64,000 nt of DNA from Ophiura sarsii (GCA_035610835.1 CM069449.1:36556098-36620097), one strand, 5' to 3'; positions 36,212 to 48,987 are shown, counted from the first letter of the stretch. The notes: a model not told the origin generated them from the letters alone. Made by a program: numbers and translations.

Positions 36212-39200
36212 TAATAATGAATCTATATACGTAAAGAATATTTTCTGAAAGATACATGAACTTTGATGAAGATTTTTCCACGTAGAGGGCGTGTTTTCTC
36301 TCTACATTGGCAAAAGTTGAAAGAAAAAGGACTTAACTTCAATCGATTTTGCTGGCAAACTGAGCCCAAAGATATATTATGTTTTGTTAATGATAATAAA
36401 TGTTAATACGTAAAAAATATTTTCTGAAAGATACATGAACTTTTACCGGAGATTTTTCAACGTAGAGGGCGTGTTTTCTTTCTACATTGGCAAAAAGAGG
36501 AAGAAAAAGGACATAACTTCAATCCATTTTGCTGGCAAACTGAGCACAAAGATATATTATTTGTTGTTAATAATAATGAATGTTAATACGTAAAGAATAT
36601 TTTCTAAAAGATACATGAACTTTTACCGGAGATTTTCCACGTAGAGGGCGTGTTTTCTTTCTACATTGGCAAAAAAATATAAAGAAAATAGACTTAACTT
36701 CAATCGATTTTGCTGGCAAACTGAGCCCAAAGATATATTATTTTTTGTTAATAATAATAAATCTATATACGTAAAGAATATTTTCTGAAAGATACATGAA
36801 CTTTTACCGAAGATTTTTCCACGCAGACGGCGTGTTTTCTTTCTACATAGGCAAAAAAGAAAGAAAAAGGACTAAAACTTCAATCGATTTTGCTGACAAA
36901 CTGAGCCTAAAGATATAATATTTTTTGTTAATAATAATGAATGATAATCCGTAAAATCAATTTTGCTTGCTAACTGAGCCCAAAGATATGTTATTTTTTG
37001 TTAATAATAATGAATATTAATACGTAAAGATTATTGTCTGAAAGATACATGAACTTTGACTGAAGATTTTTCCACGTAGAGGGCGTGTTTTCTCTCTACA
37101 TTGTCAAAATTTGAAAGAAAGAGGACTTAACTTCAATCGATTTTGCTGGCAAACTGATCCCAAAAATATATTATTTTTTGTTGATAATAATGAATGTTAA
37201 TACGTAAAGATTATTGTCTGAAAGATACATGAACTTTGACCAGAGATTTTTCCACGTAGAGGGCGTGTTTTCTCTCTACATTGTCAAAATTTGAAAGAAA
37301 AAGGACTTAACTTCAATCGATTTTGCTGGCAAACTGAGCACAAAGATATATTATTTTTTGTTAATAATAATGAATGATAATACGTAAAGAATATTTTCTG
37401 AAAGATACATGATCTTTTACCGGAGATTTTTCCACGTAGAGGGCGTGTTTTCTTTCTACATTGGCAAAAAAGAAAAAGAAAAAAAAGACTTAACTTCAAT
37501 CGATTTCGCTGGCAAACTGAGAACAAAGATATATTCTTTTTTGTTAATAATAATGAATGTTAATACGTAAAGATTATTGTCTGAAAGATACATAAACTTT
37601 TACCGAAGATTTTCCACGTAGAGGGCGTGTTTTCTTTCTACATTGGCAAAAAAAGATAAAGAAAATAGACTTAACTTAAATCGATTTTACTGGCAAACTG
37701 AGCCCAAATATATATTATTTTTTGTTAATAATAATAAATCTATATACGTAAAGAATATTTTCTGAAAGATACATGAACTTTGACAGAAGATTTTTCTACG
37801 TAGAGGGCGTGTTTTCTTTCTACATAGGCAAAAAAGGAAAAAGAAAAAGGACATAACTTCAATCAATTTTGCTGACAAACTGAGCCCAAAGATATATTAT
37901 TTGTTGTTAATAATAATGAATGTTAATACGTAAAGAATATTTTCTAAAAGATACATGAACTTTTACCGGAGATTTTCCACGTAGAGGGCGTGTTTTCTTT
38001 CTACATTGGCAAAAAAATATAAAGAAAATAGACTTAACTTCAATCGATTTTGCTGGCAAACTGAGCCCAAAGATATATTATTTTTTGTTAATAATAATAA
38101 ATCTATATACGTAAAGAATATTTTCTGAAAGATACATGAACTTTTACCGAAGATTTTTCCACGCAGACGGCGTGTTTTCTTTCTACATAGGCATAAAAGA
38201 AAGAAAAAGGACTAAAACTTCAATCGATTTTGCTGACAAACTGAGCCTAACGATATAATATTTTTTAGTTAATAATAATGAATGATAATCCGTAAAATCA
38301 ATTTTGCTTGCAAACTGAGCCCAAAGATATGTTATTTTTTGTTAATAATAATGAATATTAATACGTAAAGATTATTGTCTGAAAGATACATGAACTTTGA
38401 CCGAAGATTTTTCCACGTAGAGGGCGTGTTTTCTCTCTACATTGTCAAAATTTGAAAGAAAAAGGACTTAACTTCAATCGATTTTGCTGGCAAACTGATC
38501 CCAAAAATATATTATTTTTTGTTGATAATAATGAATGTTAATACTTAAAGATTATTGTCTGAAAGATACATGAACTTTGACCGAAGATTTTTCCACGTAG
38601 TGGGCGTGTTTTCTCTCTACATTGTCAAAATTTGAAAGAAAAAGGACTTAACTTCAATCGATTTTCCTAACAAACTGAGCCCAAAGATATATTATTTTTT
38701 TGTTAATAATAATGAATGTTAATGCGTAAAAAATATTTTCTGAAAAATACATGAACTTTTACCGGAGATTTTTCCACGTAGAGGGCGTGTTTTATTTCTA
38801 CATTGGCAAAAAAGAAAGAAAAAGGACTTGACTTCAATCAATTTTGCTGGCAAACTGAGCCCAAAGATATATTATTTTTTGTTAATAATAATGAATATTA
38901 ATACGTAAAGATTATTGTCTGAAAGATACATGAACTTTGACCGGAGATTTTCCACGTAGAGGGCGTGTTTTCTTTCTACATTTGCAAAAAAAGAAGAAGA
39001 AAAAAAACAGGACTTAACTTCAATCGATTTTATTGAAAAACTGAGCCCAAATATATATTCTTTTTTGTTAATAATAATGAATCTATATACGTAAAGAATA
39101 TTTTCTGAAAGATACATGAACTTTGATGAAGATTTTTCCACGTAGAGGGCGTGTTTTCTCTCTACATTGGCAAAAGTTGAAAGAAAAAGGACTTAACTTC

Positions 39201-40110
39201 AATCGATTTTGCTGGCAAACTGAGCCCAAAGATATATTATTTTTTGTTAATGATAATAAATGTTAATACGTAAAAAATATTTTCTGAAAGATACATGAAC
39301 TTTTACCGGAGATTTTTCAACGTAGAGGGCGTGTTTTCTTTCTACATTGGCAAAAAGAGGAAGAAAAAGGACATAACTTCAATCAATTTTGCTGACAAAC
39401 TGAGCCCAAAGATATATTATTTTTTGTTAATAATAATGAATGTTAATACGTAAAGAATATTTTCTGAAAGATACATGAACTTTGACAGAAGATTTTTCTA
39501 CGTAGAGGGCGTGTTTTTTTTCTACATTGGCAAAAATGAAAAAGAAAAAAAATAGACTTAACTTCAATCGATTTCGCTGGCAAACTGAGCACAAAGATAT
39601 ATTATTTTTTGTTAATAATAATAAATCTATATACGTAAAGAATATTTTCTGAAAGATACATGAACTTTGACAGAAGATTTTTCTACGTAGAGAGCGTGTT
39701 TTCTTTCTACATAGGCAAAAAAGAAAGAAAAAGGACTTAACTACAAACGTTTTTCCTGACAAACTGAGCCCAAATATATATTATTTTTTGTTAATAATAA
39801 TGAATGTTAATGCGTAAAAAATGTTTTCTGAAAAATACATGAACTTTTACCGGAGATTTTTCCACGTAGAGGGCGTGTTTTATTTCTACATTGGCAAAAA
39901 AGAAAGAAAAAGGACTTGACTTCAATTAATTTTGCTGGCAAACTGAGCCCAAAAATAAATTGTTTTTTGTTAATAATAATGAATGTTAAAACGTAAAGAT
40001 TATTGTCTGATTTACATGAACTTTTACCGGAGATTTGTCCACGTAGAGGGCGTATTGTTTTCTACATTGGCAAAAAAGAAAGAAAAGGGACTTAACTTCA
40101 ATCGATTACG
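36212..40110 (+). repeat. ~180-bp satellite array, right block
   Basis: About 22 further monomers of the same family and orientation as 29840-34076. Segments near 36520-37130, 37890-38440 and 32320-32900 are more alike than neighbouring monomers, indicating segmental duplication within the array. Confidence 0.9.
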
Positions 40111-40120
40111 GTTGTTTTCT

Positions 40121-40398
40121 CAGACGACACTGGACACGGGTGTATTCACGAATATTCAGGTTAAAATATGCGAACGAGGTTACCTGATCAAGTGAATGGG
40201 ACGAACGCTTAACAACGGTTTAATTTCAAAAAATGATACTGACACTGTGGATGGTTAGCCACCCACAGTGGCTTTAGGATGAAATAATTTAGTTCCAACG
40301 TGTGATGAATTTGATGGGGTCATATAAATCAAATCCATTGTTACATTGAAACCAAGGGAAATTCAAAATTAACGGCCGTTCATGTCCACCGTCGTCTG
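40121..40398. mobile_element. hAT-type miniature element, copy 1
   Basis: It starts CAGACGACACTGGACACGG and ends CCACCGTCGTCTG (278 bp). The flanks share GTTTTCT (7 bp), part of the satellite word TTGTTTTCTTTTAAC. A palindrome GGTTAGCC and its surrounds lie near 40255. A near-identical copy is at 44208. Confidence 0.75.
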
Positions 40399-40700
40399 GT
40401 TTTCTTTTAACAGTGGCCAAAAAAAAGAAAAGAAAAGAACTTAACATCAATCGACTTTGCTGGCAAACTGAGCCCAAAGATTTAATTTTTTTTGTAAAAA
40501 AAATGTTGAATCACAATACCTAAAGAATGTTTTCTTAAAAATGCATGAACTTTGACCGGAGATTTTTCCACGTAGAGGGCGCGTTTTCTTTGTACATTGG
40601 CAAAAATAGAAAGAAAAAGGACTTAACTTCAATCGATTTTGCTAGCAAACTGAGCCCAAATATATATTATTTTTTGTTAAAAATATTGAATCACAATAGG
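40399..40700 (+). repeat. Satellite monomers beyond the insertion
   Basis: Nearly two monomers of the ~180-bp family, with variant words (CACAATACCTAAAGAATG). They end near 40700, where a short repeat GGGAATACCGGACAGTAGG begins. Confidence 0.75.
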
Positions 40701-41037
40701 GTACCTGTAGGGAATACCGGACAGTAGGGAATGCCGGACACTTACAGTATATCCAGCCCTGGCTGCCAGCTACACAGCATCAGGGCATAGATAAGCGGAG
40801 CTTACCCGTAAGCTGTAGGATTTCTATGCATCAGGGTTGAAATACCGCCCTCTAACTTGTTTTGTATAGTGTGACGCTGTGAAAAAAATACATTGAGTGA
40901 CAAATCTGGAAGCCAACTACGAAAATCTGTGAAGGCAGGAAAATGTGTACCCTAAAAAAATGGTCTGATGTAAAAATGGAGATTTTAAAGAAGATAATGG
41001 TTGGAAAATAAAATTTGGGCAAAACAAAAGGAGAAAA

Positions 41038-41205
41038 AAGGAAATGACTTAACTTCAATCGATTTTGCTGGCAAACTAAGCTCAAAGATAGATTAATTTT
41101 GTCAATAATATTTAATTTAAATACGTAACGATAATTTTCTGAAAGATATATTAATTTTAACCGAATATTGTTCACGTAGAGGGCGTGTTTTCTCTCTACA
41201 TCCAT
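41038..41205 (+). repeat. Isolated diverged satellite monomer
   Basis: One monomer (GACTTAACTTCAATCGATTT to CACGTAGAGGGCGTGTTTTC), more diverged than those in the arrays. Confidence 0.75.
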
Positions 41206-41454
41206 AGATATCTAAGCGGAGCGTAGATCGGAAACTCCCCAAAAAGAATGAAGCCACGCACCAGCCCTACGCGCCTTGACGCGACCTATCCTTCCCCTGT
41301 TATTTCAGCTCAAGAATAATTCAGCTGGGTACTTTTGTACCCACGCGCCTTGACGCGACCTATTCGTAAGAAAAGTGCGTACGCGTTTAAATTGTGCGGC
41401 GTACTTCCCCACGTCGAGATACGCGACCGTGCCACGGTACAGCGCTCGCTTACA

Positions 41455-41534
41455 ATGCTTCTCTCACAGCCAACATGTTATTATGTCCGCAATTTCCCCA
41501 AATTAGGGATGGTTTGTTCGCGTAAAAGAAAAAG
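41455..41534 (+). CDS. Possible first coding exon ending at a donor
   Basis: An ATG at 41455 opens MLLSQPTCYYVRNFPKLGMV then CSRKRK, and the frame reaches a consensus donor (AAAAAG then GTAAGC at 41535). The same frame is open upstream to 41335. The basic end could be a nuclear signal, but this is only composition. ACGCGCCTTGACGCGACCTA repeats twice upstream (near 41268 and 41344). With no second exon found, it may be chance. Confidence 0.28.
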
Positions 41535-41539
41535 GTAAG

Positions 41540-43405
41540 CCTGCTAATAGCAGTGGTAGTCTATTATAAATGTTCAACACAAAGCTTTTGTTAAAGTTAA
41601 TTTAAAACAATCAGTTTTACAACGTTCAAATTTAATAACACGATGAGTATGCGTCATGTAGGCCTAATCAACCACCAATTTTTGGAATTAGAAAGAGAAT
41701 ATTTTGAATAATGTTCTCGTTTTTGAGCAAATCGGATTGCTAAAATAGTAAGTGTCATTTTCAGACAAAATGTCCTTGTTTTGTTCGAAAAAGGGGTCAC
41801 CCCCCCCCCCCTTTTCTAAAAACATCATTTTGGGGGAATATGAATGTTTTAGAAAAGGTGAATATGATATTGAAAAGGGAAATGTTCTGCAGCGTGTGTC
41901 AAAAAAGGTGTTCCATGAGAATATGAGTTAACAGATTAATTGAAAATACATCCCATGTTTTTGGTAAGCCATTAGTCCGCTATCAAATACACTTTATCCA
42001 ATTGAATTTCACCACCTATATAATTACCGAGATATGATCAATGCAGTAACATGGGTGCGAATGACCACTTTGAACAAGAAAATGACTTTCAACTGAAAAA
42101 TGACTTTGGTGTAACTTGTTTGGGTCCATTTCTTTTTGTGTTGGGAAATTTGCTTTTGTTTTTGTTATTTGCGGTTTGTTCTTTCTATTTGTATCGTTCT
42201 ATATAAATGTTTCGTGTCTTTAAGCACTCTAATAATTGAGTGGATGTGCCTTTTTGTCGCTATTATTACATTATTATTATAGTAGGCGCGGCCTGTTATT
42301 TCGTTTCTATTTAGTCACTCTTTGATCTAGTTTGCCTGCATGTCATTGGCTGTTTTACTAGCGTGATAGTGAAGACAGAAATGATAATACTGTTGTGAAA
42401 AAATGATCAGAAAAAACAACAACTACTTATAGATCAAAAAACTCCTATCATAAAATCAAGATCTAATTCAAAAAGTGTTTAGTTTCAAATAAAATTGAAA
42501 AAACAAAAATACTTCCAAACGATATGAAAATGTTTCTACCCCAATCTAAAAACTCACTTAATATTTTGATTTCAAAAACAATAGGCTTTCAACATCATAA
42601 TGAGGCCAGGTCACGGTTACAAAGGCAGTCCGAAAACGCAGAAGGATGAACTTATTTCTGAGACAGATATAACTTCAAAACAGTTTCAATCTAAATTAGA
42701 CAAAGGAGACAGCTTCTTTTCTGATTAAAACTCGCTCTTTGCGGCGTGATGATACGCAGCCCCTGACAAATAACGCGGAAAAGGTTGCGTATGTGCGTAA
42801 TATTTTTCAGAAGTACGCACGGCTGCGTAAAATGTAAACAAAAACGTTCGGCTTCACTTTACGCACCAAATACGCGGGGAGTTTCCCAGCGCCTTATGCT
42901 GAAAACATACTAAAGTCGCTTTGCGATTTAATCGCTCCTATGACGAGTTTTACGTCATATAAAAAACCCCGATACATCGATCAAGAGATCGCTTGAGTGG
43001 AAACGACCAGTCGCCACCAGTTGACTTCAGTTCAACTCGAAAGATCGGTCGCTCATGACGTAATGAACACCAAACTTTTTCAACCAATGGGGGGAAGTTA
43101 TTTTGTTTCGAAATTAGCATAACCAATCAGCAGCAATTACCCCGGTTTGATGTCGTCTGCGTGTTCGAGAAATATTTGCGGCTACCGGCGATTTAGTAGC
43201 TCGATGCGACTTTTGGTCGCACCGAGATACTTTTGAGCTAGCGAGTACTACGCGACCTGTTGCGACCAGCGACCGGCTAGTATGATTCGAGCATAAGATT
43301 ATTAGTTATTAGGTGAGGTTGGGTCGGATACGGATTATATCTAGTCGAGGATTCTGTATCGGGACGAGGGCGCACGATACAGACTCCGATACAGACTCCT
43401 GTATT
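41540..43405. other. Intergenic stretch, no firm feature
   Basis: A C-run is near 41800. The 42895-43270 part is GC-richer, with repeated words such as CGATC, GGTCGC and TACGTC, and looks promoter-like, but no transcript signals can be tied to it. Confidence 0.4.
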
Positions 43406-44207
43406 ATGGTTGTTTTCTTTTGACATTGGCCAAAACAAAAACAAAAAGGACGTAACTTCAATCGATTTCGCTGGCAAACTGAGCCCGAAGATATATTATA
43501 TTCTGTTTTGTTAATAATATTGAATCTTAATGCGTAAAGATTATTGTCTGAAAGATACATGAACTTTTATCGGAGATTTTCCCATGTAGAGGGCGTGTTT
43601 TATTATAGTTGTTTTCTTTTAACGTTGGCCAAAAGAAAAAGAGAAAAAAGGACGCAACTTCAATCGATTTTACTGGCTAACTGAGCCCAAAGATATATTA
43701 GTTTTTGTTATGTTAATAATAATGAATGATGCGTAAAGATTATTGTCTGAAAGATACATGAACTTTTACCGGAGATTTTTCCACGTAGAGGGCGTGTTTT
43801 CTTTCTACATTGGCAAAAACGAAACAAAAGTATTTTGACTTTAATCAATTTTGCTGGCAAACTGAGCCCAAAGATATATTATTTTTTGTTAATAATAATG
43901 AATGTTAATGTGTAAAGAATATTTTCTGAAAGATATATGATTTTTTACCGGAGATTTTCCCACGTAGAGGGCGTGCTTTATCATGGTTGTTTTCTTTTAA
44001 CAGTTGCCAAAAAAAGAAGAAAAAAAGGACTTAACTTTAATCGACTTTGCTGGCAAACTGAGCCCAAAGATATATTCTTTTTTGTTATAAATATTGAATC
44101 ACAATACCTAAAGAATATTTTCTGAAAAATGCATTAACTTTGACCGGAGATTTTTCCACGTAGAGGGCGTGTTTTCTTTGTACATTGGCAAAAATAGAAA
44201 GAAAAAG
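43406..44207 (+). repeat. Satellite outpost of about four monomers
   Basis: Monomers of the ~180-bp family resume with variant spacers (ATGGTTGTTTTCTTTT before the GGCCAAAA word). They are interrupted on the right by the hAT-type element at 44208. Confidence 0.8.
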
Positions 44208-44491
44208 CAGACGACGCTGGACACGGGCGTATTTACGAATATTCAGGCAAAAATATGCGAACGAGGTTACGTGATCAAGTGAATGGGACGAACGCTTAAC
44301 AACGGTTTAAATTCAAAAAATGATACTGACAATGCGGATGGTTAGCCATCTTCAGTGGTTTTAGGATGAAATAATTTAGTTCCAACGTGTGATGAATTTT
44401 ATTGGGTCATATAGGCCTAATCTAAATTCACTGTTACATTGAAACCAACGGAAATTCAAAATTAACGGCCGTTCGTATCCACCGTCGTCTG
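44208..44491. mobile_element. hAT-type miniature element, copy 2
   Basis: 284 bp from CAGACGACGCTGGACACGGG to CCACCGTCGTCTG, with an exact 8-bp duplication AGAAAAAG on both sides. CAG-starting ends and 8-bp duplications are diagnostic of hAT elements (family knowledge). It is very similar to 40121-40398 (GGACGAACGCTTAACAACGG in both). Confidence 0.85.
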
Positions 44492-44504
44492 AGAAAAAGG
44501 AATT

Positions 44505-44858
44505 TTTTTCGAGTGCCCTCTATTCATGATTTTTTTTAGAAAGTAGATTTTCTTGCAGATTTATATTTTCGATCATAAATCATACATACATTCCAAGTTA
44601 CAGAGCGATACGATTCCTAATTACCTCAAAATCATGGTTTTAGAGTGAATTTAGAGTGAAAATTATAAACTGTCGGAATTCCGACCGTTTATTTTCACTC
44701 TAAAACCATGATTTTGAAGTAATTAAGAATCGTATCGCCCTGTAACTTGGAATGTATGCATGATTTATGATCAGAAATGTAAATCTGCAAGAAAATCTGC
44801 TTTCTATTTTTTTTTTTCGATGTTGAGGGCGTTCCCTGGAAAATCACATAATATACCT
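44505..44858. mobile_element. ~350-bp foldback element
   Basis: Arms of about 150 bp meet at CGGAATTCCG (44674-44683). AAAACCATGATTTTGAAGTA on the right mirrors TACCTCAAAATCATGGTTTT on the left. The right end CACATAATATACCT is followed by TTAA, resembling the 5410-5802 element's AGGTATATT end. The left end looks truncated against the satellite. Confidence 0.75.
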
Positions 44859-44934
44859 TTAAAGGATACATGTAATGATATATTACAAATTTATATTAAT
44901 ACTAAAGACGATGTACATTTAACCATTGAAAAAA

Positions 44935-45225
44935 TAGCAAGACAAAACAAGACAATATATGACAAGATCCGACACGATACAACACGACACGACACTGCAC
45001 GGCATGGCACTGCACGGCACGGCATGGCATGACGGCACGACATGACAGGGACACGCAACACCATGACCTGACATGACATGAAACGACATGACACGCCACG
45101 ACATGAAACGACACGCCACGACATGACATGCCACGACATGCCACGATACGACATTCCACGACATGACCCACCACAACATGACCCACCACAACATGACCTA
45201 CCACGACACGACAAGACAAGACAAG
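44935..45225. repeat. Pentanucleotide microsatellite (GACAC/GACATG variants)
   Basis: About 58 five-base units (GACAC, GGCAC, CCACG, ACATG and similar) keep several frames open on both strands, which explains the overlapping Arg/His/Asp-rich and Cys/Val/Met-rich open frames. It is not coding. Confidence 0.9.
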
Positions 45226-46055
45226 AAAAATGGGACAGAGATAGTTTCTTATGTCACTTGTTTAGAATGATACATGTATACACTTTTAACATGAGTACTT
45301 TCAATGTACAATCATACTATATATTTTATATGTTAATACTTGGAAGTTACAATTTCATCATCAAATAAATCAGTTCCATTTGTTTTTAAAATTGCTTACT
45401 TGATTTGTTTTGTAAAAATAGCTTTTTTCATCTTTGATCTTTGAGTCAATGATAATTTTTAATATCTCAATATCAGGTTTACTTTTGATAGACCTATTTT
45501 GAAACAAATGATACGATACTTTAGTACAGTATAACACATAATTAATCACTACATATTTTATACATGAAACCGCGAATGCGAAATGGTCTTCACCTCATTG
45601 CAAGGGATTTTACCTGATACTAGGTTTTCCCTTTTAAAGGGAATTTTTATTCTTACTCCCCCTTTTATTCTTTTTTTATTCTTCACACCCGGGGTGCTGC
45701 AGCCACCGCAGCACCCCTCCCCCTTCCCCCTCCCTGGATCCGCCGTTGTAAATGACCGTTCGATTCAAAGCAATCTTTGAATCCTGGAAATTCATTTAAT
45801 TAATTCTATGTTTTTATAAACTTGTATTTTGTTAATATCCAACTAAAGCTGACCCCGTCAAAATCACCACGGAAGGGAACGCTGAACATGTGTATTAATT
45901 TATTTGGCCGTAGCTTAAAAATGTTAGGCGATTGTATTAATGTACCACGCGCTGGTTTTATAGATCATAAAATGAGGTAGACAATGAAGATGGGTAGACA
46001 AAACCAAAACACTTTTAGGCTTTAAAGCAGACCGCTTGTGTCAGACACTCGTAAA
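45226..46055. other. Intergenic stretch with a short palindrome
   Basis: GGGGTGCTGC AGCC ACC GCAGCACCCC near 45692-45718 can form a hairpin. Otherwise nothing firm. Confidence 0.4.
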
Positions 46056-46151
46056 ATAAGTTAAAAGTTTAACGGGTTCGCCGTCGGACGAGTTTTAATC
46101 TAGACAGATTAAAACTCGTCCGACGGCGAACCCGTTAAACTTTTAACTTAT
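46056..46151. repeat. Perfect hairpin, 46-bp arms, 4-base loop
   Basis: The left arm starts ATAAGTTAAAAGTTTAACGG and ends AGTTTTAATCT. The loop is AGAC (46102-46105). The right arm is its exact complement, ending at 46151. The arm word CCGACGGCGAACCCGTT resembles CCGACGGCGAACCTGTT near 63787, next to a tRNA-like B box. Confidence 0.92.
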
Positions 46152-47627
46152 ATTAATTTATTATGAATACCAACTCGTAAAATGTTAGGGTAATCCAGAT
46201 TATGGATTGTCCAAATGTAGGCGTTAATTGGGTGTGAAATACTGAAATACTTTTCAATTTGAGCCAGACCACGCTCAGATGTGGCACACACATTTACACG
46301 CTCCGGATTTATTGATCATATCTCTATCTCAGAAAACAAGTTTTCTGCTTTTCAATTGACGCCTAATTTATAGGCTAAACATGGTGTCATGACAGACAGA
46401 TTAGCATGCTTTGTTAACGTCACAAGCGCCGGTTATTTTTTAACAAACTAAAATCGGAAAACAAATTTGTAACAGGGGTTGGTTTTAGAGTACCCTATCA
46501 TTCTTATTCCTCACAGGTATCGAAGGATCGAAGGTATCGTTCTTTAAGAGTCCTCATTGAACACGGCTATTAAATCATGCTAATGTATAAATAGACTAAC
46601 ATTTTTACTAAAGAATGAGAAAAAAACGAGTCTGATTTTCACCGATTTTCGGTCAGAAAACGAAACTTAGGATCCCCCATCCCATTACCAGGCCATGATA
46701 TGTATCATAACATAGCTTACAAAATCAAATAACGCAATGTCTTTATTCATGACTTTATAGCTTTTAGTCTTACTCTTCGTATAGCCTAAGCCCTATAATA
46801 AGGCTAGTACATAGTAATTTAACTTAAAAGTATTATCTATTACTAGAAAGAGTAAGACTTTTCATGATGGTTTAAACATATCATGATGATGTGACATGCC
46901 ATCCATCTAAAGCTATGACATTGTCTGATGACAGTTGCAGCCAATCACTGCTAGTGCAATGATTTTTAGAAAAAATCAATTTATCAAAATATAGTCCCCT
47001 ATTAATATTATACGTTAATTTGTGACAGATGGATGATTAAATTTATTTTAATTATGAAAAAAAACATGAAGTCATGATAGTTTTAATTTGAATTGTTGCT
47101 TTGACTTGTCTTGCTGCAGGCTTACAAGAAAATGTTTATGATAATAAAACTTAATTTCTATAGTCATTACAAATTTCAAAACAAATATTTGTCGATCATC
47201 AGGAAATATTACTATAATTATGTTTGCATTATTCAAATAATACCACCCAGTTTGTTAATTTCATAACTTGGGTTTAGTTTCATTGATTCACTTATGCAAT
47301 TCAAGTCCATATGAGACTGAGTGGTAATATTTCCATTCAGAACAATAAAACAGTTATGCTAAATTTCATGAAAAAACAACAATTTTGAACTGTTTGGGAA
47401 TTTAAAAAAGGTGCCCCACTCCCACTTCAATATAATGCACACACCACTGAAATCAATCCTCGCAGTATTTATTGTTTATTACATTTTTAATGAGCTCCCT
47501 TGCTCATAACCTTTCTCCCCACCTCATGCCCCCCCCCCCCCCTCCATGAGGTCGGGAAAAAGTAGCAGAGAGGAAAAGAAAATCCACTCGACCCGCGAAA
47601 TATCAACATGTTACAAGTTAATTATAA
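46152..47627. other. Intergenic stretch, no firm feature
   Basis: AT-rich. A small inverted pair (AGTCTTACTCTT near 46768 and AAGAGTAAGACT near 46849) and a C-run near 47530 are the only structures noted. Confidence 0.4.
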
Positions 47628-47631
47628 TTAA

Positions 47632-47987
47632 AGGTAGATGACCCGATCACATTTTCGTAACACAGAATTATTTCAAACATACGGAGATTTTCATATCATA
47701 TGAAAGCTCGTATTTTTCTCATCATCATACTGAAATTTGACGGCCTAAATCGGTATAATTACGGAGAAATCGATGAAATAACGTCGAATTACCGCGAATG
47801 ATGGTAACCACCGATATAGTTTGTGTACTACTCAATGGGTACAGTTCACAGCATCTTGTGCGTCTAAAATAAGAACCATAAGAGCTATGCAACTCAAACT
47901 TTGGAACACGACTTTTTTAAGGATGACCTTTCATGTAGAATAGAAAACTTCAAGTTGAAAATCGGAATGTGATCGGGTCATCTACCT
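47632..47987. mobile_element. TTAA-flanked miniature element, copy 1
   Basis: The terminal repeats are AGGTAGATGACCCGATCACA on the left and the complement of AGGTAGATGACCCGATCACA on the right. TTAA sits at 47628-47631 and 47988-47991. The 356-bp interior shares GAGCTATGCAACTCAAACTT and AAGGATGACCTTTCATGTA with 53335-53693. Confidence 0.85.
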
Positions 47988-47991
47988 TTAA

Positions 47992-48414
47992 GTCACTTGC
48001 ATTGCCCTTTTGTAAAGTAACGTCCCCGGTAACGACACTACGAGGGGGAGGGGCTCCAAGTCATGACATTTGGTCTCCCCTCCCCCAAGTCAGCGCAACC
48101 CCCACTTTATTTTGTCCCAAACACTCTTGAACATTTTGGGGGATAAAACTAGCTTAATTGGTCGGAAATGTCTAAATCAGTGCAAATTCAGGCAAGTTAC
48201 ACACATTTAAAATATTTCTGCGCATAAAAAGTCTGTTCCATCAAATACTCCCTCTTAAATAAAAGGCTGGTCTACACTTACTCCCTCATAAATAAAAGAC
48301 TGTTACATCAAATAAATTTACTCCCTCTGAAATAAAGGAAGGGGTAAGTTTATTTCATGGAATAGCAGATAAAAGTGTGTCAGTGTGTCAGATAAAGTAT
48401 GTCAGGTTACGGAA
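47992..48414. other. Intergenic stretch with a short local repeat
   Basis: ACTCCCTC-AAATAAAAG words recur three times near 48247-48335. No gene. Confidence 0.4.
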
Positions 48415-48560
48415 ACCCTTTTTTGCTTATAAGTGAGGGATGGTGTTTCTAACATAGGCCTATGCTATAATATTCAGGACCATACAATTAAGATATTTTT
48501 CAAAATGGCGATTTGAAATTATTGTAAGGTAGCACCCCCCGGATTTTGACGGCTTACCCT
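48415..48560 (+). repeat. Segment shared with the cargo of the 57244 element
   Basis: TTGCTTATAAGTGAGGGATG, TTTCTAACATAGGCCTATGC and TATAATATTCAGGACCATAC occur here and at 57744-57830. The match resumes at 49145-49215, with about 600 bp of other repeats between. Confidence 0.7.
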
Positions 48561-48699
48561 ACCCCCGGCAGGGGCGTCAGAAGGGGGTGTGCATTGGGTG
48601 CGGGTTTTTTTTTTTTTTTTTTAAAAGGTAAAAATGGCGTTTTTCTTAGTTTCAAATTTCAATGATAGTATAACTACTCATAAAACATTGACTACAGTG

Positions 48700-48775
48700 C
48701 TTTTTGGACTGCAACATTTTGTGTCCGTGCGAATTTTTTTGACTCCACCCCCCCCCCCCCCCCCCCCCCCACTCC
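48700..48775. repeat. Long C-run
   Basis: More than 20 C in a row end at about 48770, beside the left end of the hAT-like element at 48776. Confidence 0.8.
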
Positions 48776-48987
48776 CAGCCGCGTAGCCAGCCCAGCCACT
48801 CCGAGGGGGCAAGATCCCCATAGATCCCCATAACGGTCCCTATTTCAAAGAAACCAGGTCAAAAAACGGCTGATTTAACATGATTTTCCGCCCTTTTCGT
48901 CCCCATTTTGCCAATTTTTTAACCTCCGGGGGGGCAGTTCGCCCCACCCGCCCCCCCCCCCCCCACCCCCCACTCGCTACGCTACTG
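48776..48987. mobile_element. Short CGTAGC-ended hAT-like element, copy 1
   Basis: It starts CAGCCGCGTAGCCAGCCCAG and ends CTCGCTACGCTACTG. It is nearly identical to 49537-49740. Flanks CCCACTCC and CCCCCTCC differ by one base, so the duplication is probable but not clean because of C-rich context. Confidence 0.75.

Noticed and set aside
29968..39762. Many minus-strand frames with KKTRPLRGKI-like text
   Set aside because: They are translations of the 180-bp satellite monomer. The frame shifts between monomers and there is no start or splice pattern.
44891..45368. Overlapping open frames on both strands (Cys/Val/Met-rich and Arg/His/Asp-rich)
   Set aside because: A five-base tandem repeat without stop words keeps several frames open. 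No gene signals.
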